From a virus, in the IMG/VR virus record IMGVR_UViG_3300017749_002349, positions 1-25,608 of that record: a DNA stretch of 25,608 bases; one strand, 5' to 3'. Made by a program: the position numbers and the translations under genes. Below, piece by piece: positions 24,112 to 25,608 of the stretch (positions within the stretch are counted from its first letter, which is position 1; every line of letters begins with the position of its first letter). The notes below the pieces were generated by a model, which had not been told where the DNA came from, ran no database searches, and was given only the letters and a program-made list of their open reading frames with translations.

Positions 24112-25020
24112 ATGGCAATAGGACAAACACAACAACCGTATATTTTTCAATATCAGACTCCATATACATTACAGGTCACGTCTCAACAACCTTATAGTTT
24201 TCAACAACCTACAAGGCAACCAGTAAATGTTCAGAATATTAGACAACAACCATATTCTTTTACTGCAAATAAACAAACCACTGCACAATATCCACATATT
24301 ATTCAAGTGTCATATCAAGCAAATAAACAAACAAGTGGGACTAGACCTATTGCAACTGCAGTAAGAAATTATTCATATAGTGCAAACAAACAAACTCCAT
24401 ATCCATTTATTAATAGTGGTCAGATAGCATACCCATACACTGCAAGAAGACCTGCAACTACACCAGTTGCTCAGGCACAACAACCTTATCCGTACATTGC
24501 TGATGCACAAACACCGTATCCATATATTGCACAATCAACATATCCTTACATTGCAAATGCACAACAACCATACCCATATGAAGCAAATGCACAACAACCA
24601 TACCCATACATATCTCAAACTCCAAGTACGTATGCAAGACAGGGTAGAACACCATTTACATATAACCGTCAGGCATCATACAGTTTTGAAACACCTGCAA
24701 GAACTCCAAGTACATATGTGAATCAACAACCTAGTATTTACCAACACCCTGTAATCTATAGAAATCCTTATATTGCAAATGCTAGACAACCTTCAACATA
24801 TCAACATGCATATCAATCACCTTATAGTTTCCAACAAAATTATACATTCCAACAACCATATACAACAACTAGAACGGTTGGCCCGATTGCAAAAGTTAAA
24901 GGTGTATACAGAAATAATGCTGGAAGTGTAGAGAAGGTTGACGAGATTTATGTCAATGATGGTGGAACTTTAGAGAAAATTCACCAATCAGTTCCAACTG
25001 CTCAATTCAATAAGGGTTAA
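24112..25020 (+). CDS. Second Pro/Tyr/Gln repeat protein with EIYVN-type C-terminal motif
   Basis: This 302-residue protein starts MAIGQTQQPYIFQYQ and carries the same repeat type as its upstream neighbour over residues 9-249, with near-perfect decapeptides at 125-166 (PYPYIADAQT, PYPYEANAQQ). Prolines are at odd positions from 9 to 79, at even positions from 96 to 118, and at odd positions again from 125 to 249. Tyrosines take the opposite parity throughout. The C-terminus is different: VKGVYRNNAGSVEKV then DEIYVNDGGTLEKIHQSV, two tandem copies of a motif I associate with phage tail and fibre proteins. The DEIYVN string is also at the N-terminus of the upstream repeat protein. It lacks the globular C-terminal domain of that protein. 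No characterised homologue is known to me; a fibre or surface-adhesion role is inference. Confidence 0.85.
   Translation: MAIGQTQQPYIFQYQTPYTLQVTSQQPYSFQQPTRQPVNVQNIRQQPYSFTANKQTTAQYPHIIQVSYQANKQTSGTRPIATAVRNYSYSANKQTPYPFINSGQIAYPYTARRPATTPVAQAQQPYPYIADAQTPYPYIAQSTYPYIANAQQPYPYEANAQQPYPYISQTPSTYARQGRTPFTYNRQASYSFETPARTPSTYVNQQPSIYQHPVIYRNPYIANARQPSTYQHAYQSPYSFQQNYTFQQPYTTTRTVGPIAKVKGVYRNNAGSVEKVDEIYVNDGGTLEKIHQSVPTAQFNKG
24136..24858 (+). repeat. Second Pro/Tyr/Gln repeat tract
   Basis: The tract covers residues 9-249. Proline and tyrosine hold opposite parity, with a one-residue phase shift between residues 79 and 81 and a reversing shift at 118-120. Units of ten residues dominate between 125 and 170. 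Confidence 0.82.
24553..24608 (+). repeat. Exact 26-base direct repeat at 30-base spacing
   Basis: A 26-base sequence starting GCAAATGCACAACAACC is present identically at 24553-24578 and 24583-24608. The 30-base period equals one ten-residue protein unit, coding for ANAQQPYPY in both copies. Identity at DNA level suggests a recent duplication. Confidence 0.9.
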
Positions 25021-25025
25021 AAAGG

Positions 25026-25033
25026 TATAAATA
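25026..25033 (+). promoter_or_regulatory. T4-type late promoter upstream of the 25040 gene
   Basis: TATAAATA followed by GTATATATGG sits six bases after the stop of the second repeat gene. With the octamer at -13 to -6, transcription would start at 25039, one base before the ATG at 25040, giving an essentially leaderless mRNA as at gp25. Confidence 0.72.
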
Positions 25034-25039
25034 GTATAT

Positions 25040-25372
25040 ATGGCTATACTTGCAAACATATTTATCGACCAAGGTGCTGACTTTTCAATCACTGTAGATG
25101 TCACGGACTCTTCAGGTGATGTATTAAACATGTCAGGATATTCTGCAGCTGCACAAATAAGAAAAACATATTCTTCTGCAACTGCAAGTGGAACATTCAC
25201 ATGCACCGTACAAGAAGCGAGTGGGCAAGTGACCATGGCATTAACAGATACACAAACAACAGCATTAGAAGCTGGTAGATATGTTTACGATATGACAGTC
25301 ACCAGTGGTGGAGGAAACAAAACTAGAGTTGTTGAAGGACAGGCAATTGTGACGCCAGGAGTGACAAGATGA
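25040..25372 (+). CDS. Small conserved phage structural protein
   Basis: This 110-residue protein starts MAILANIFIDQGADFSITVD. It continues with VTDSSGDVLNMSGYSAAAQI, then RKTYSS, VTMALTDTQTTALEAGRYVY, and ends TRVVEGQAIVTPGVTR. This is a beta-sandwich-like sequence I know from many marine T4-like phage genomes near tail fibre genes, of unknown exact role. The pattern IDQG.DF...V.V.D..G...(D/N)(L/M)(S/T)GY..A.QIR...SS resembles baseplate upper-protein-type beta domains, which suggests it joins a fibre to the tail; that is inference. It is preceded directly by a late promoter. Its TGA overlaps the next ATG (ATGA), coupling it to the fibre-like gene downstream. Confidence 0.8.
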   Translation: MAILANIFIDQGADFSITVDVTDSSGDVLNMSGYSAAAQIRKTYSSATASGTFTCTVQEASGQVTMALTDTQTTALEAGRYVYDMTVTSGGGNKTRVVEGQAIVTPGVTR

Positions 25373-25608
25373 GCAACATAAAAGGAACATTAAGTAGGGT
25401 TGCAACTATCGGTGGAAGAATACAAGGACAAGGTAATCTTCGTGCAAAACAGGTTGCGATAGGAAATGCATCAACCTCTACAGACATATCAACTAAAAAT
25501 TTAAACGAACTTGCAGATGTAAATGCAACAGAAACAGATGACGGACTTCTTTCATATGATGCCTCTTCTGATAAATGGACAACTACCACTTCTATAGACG
25601 GTGGGACA
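25369..25608 (+). CDS. Tail-fibre-like protein, partial (C-terminus beyond right edge)
   Basis: The frame runs open for 80 codons from the ATG at 25369 to the window end. It starts MSNIKGTLSRVATIGGRIQG and continues through GNLRAKQVAIGNAS to LNELADVNATETDDGLLSYD and ASSDKWTTTTSIDGG. The G.L......GG.IQGQG...AK opening and the LADV....T.DG.LL.YDA.SDKW motif are common in N-terminal parts of marine phage tail fibres, the same kind as the WDASAGYWEP motif in the 21050 protein. It is coupled to the 25040 gene by ATGA. Length and receptor-binding region lie outside the window. Confidence 0.78.
   Translation, partial: MSNIKGTLSRVATIGGRIQGQGNLRAKQVAIGNASTSTDISTKNLNELADVNATETDDGLLSYDASSDKWTTTTSIDGGT

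Noticed and set aside
22845-25020. CRISPR-like or intergenic tandem repeats in the repeat-gene region
   Set aside because: The repeats are in frame, diverged at DNA level and constrained at protein level. There are no constant-length spacers or palindromic repeats.

Overview
The window is a late structural-gene segment of a T4-like myovirus genome with low G+C (about one third by eye). The baseplate genes can be matched to T4 one by one. Several other proteins are types I associate with marine T4-like phages of cyanobacteria and SAR11 (MADKKISALTA-type small structural protein, DUF4815-type giant protein, NLYYTDARV tail fibre). A marine host is likely, but nothing here fixes the host species. 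There is no integrase, tRNA, CRISPR array or insertion sequence, and genes fill almost all of the DNA.

Layout: positions 1-773 hold two minus-strand genes, a HAD-family phosphatase cut by the left edge and a gp4-type head-completion nuclease. They diverge from a long plus-strand operon. That operon runs: gp48-like tube cap/baseplate protein (811), gp53 (2007), gp27-like hub (2746), a gp5 spike without a lysozyme domain (4137), an unrecognised helical protein (5183), gp25 (6274), gp6 (6693), a small structural protein (8640), a gp7-like wedge protein (9122), gp8 (12689) and a 2217-residue DUF4815-type protein (14192). The distal section holds a 70-residue conserved protein (20845), a tail-fibre-like protein (21050), two Pro/Tyr/Gln repeat proteins (22845 and 24112), a small conserved structural protein (25040) and a second fibre-like protein cut by the right edge (25369).

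Together these genes specify a baseplate (hub gp27/gp5, wedge gp53/25/6/7/8, tube cap gp48) and the fibres or adhesins attached to it. T4-type late promoters (TATAAATA) stand before gp4, gp25, gp8 and the 25040 gene, and a variant stands before gp48. At gp25 and 25040 the predicted transcription start falls on or one base before the ATG, which suggests leaderless mRNAs.

The most unusual content is the pair of repeat proteins. In the first, every proline from residue 16 to 268 is at an even position and every tyrosine at an odd one, so a strict two-residue alternation holds over about 250 residues. The second has the same pattern with two compensating phase flips. A second striking signal is that GATC appears to be absent from the whole 25.6 kb, and CCGG too.
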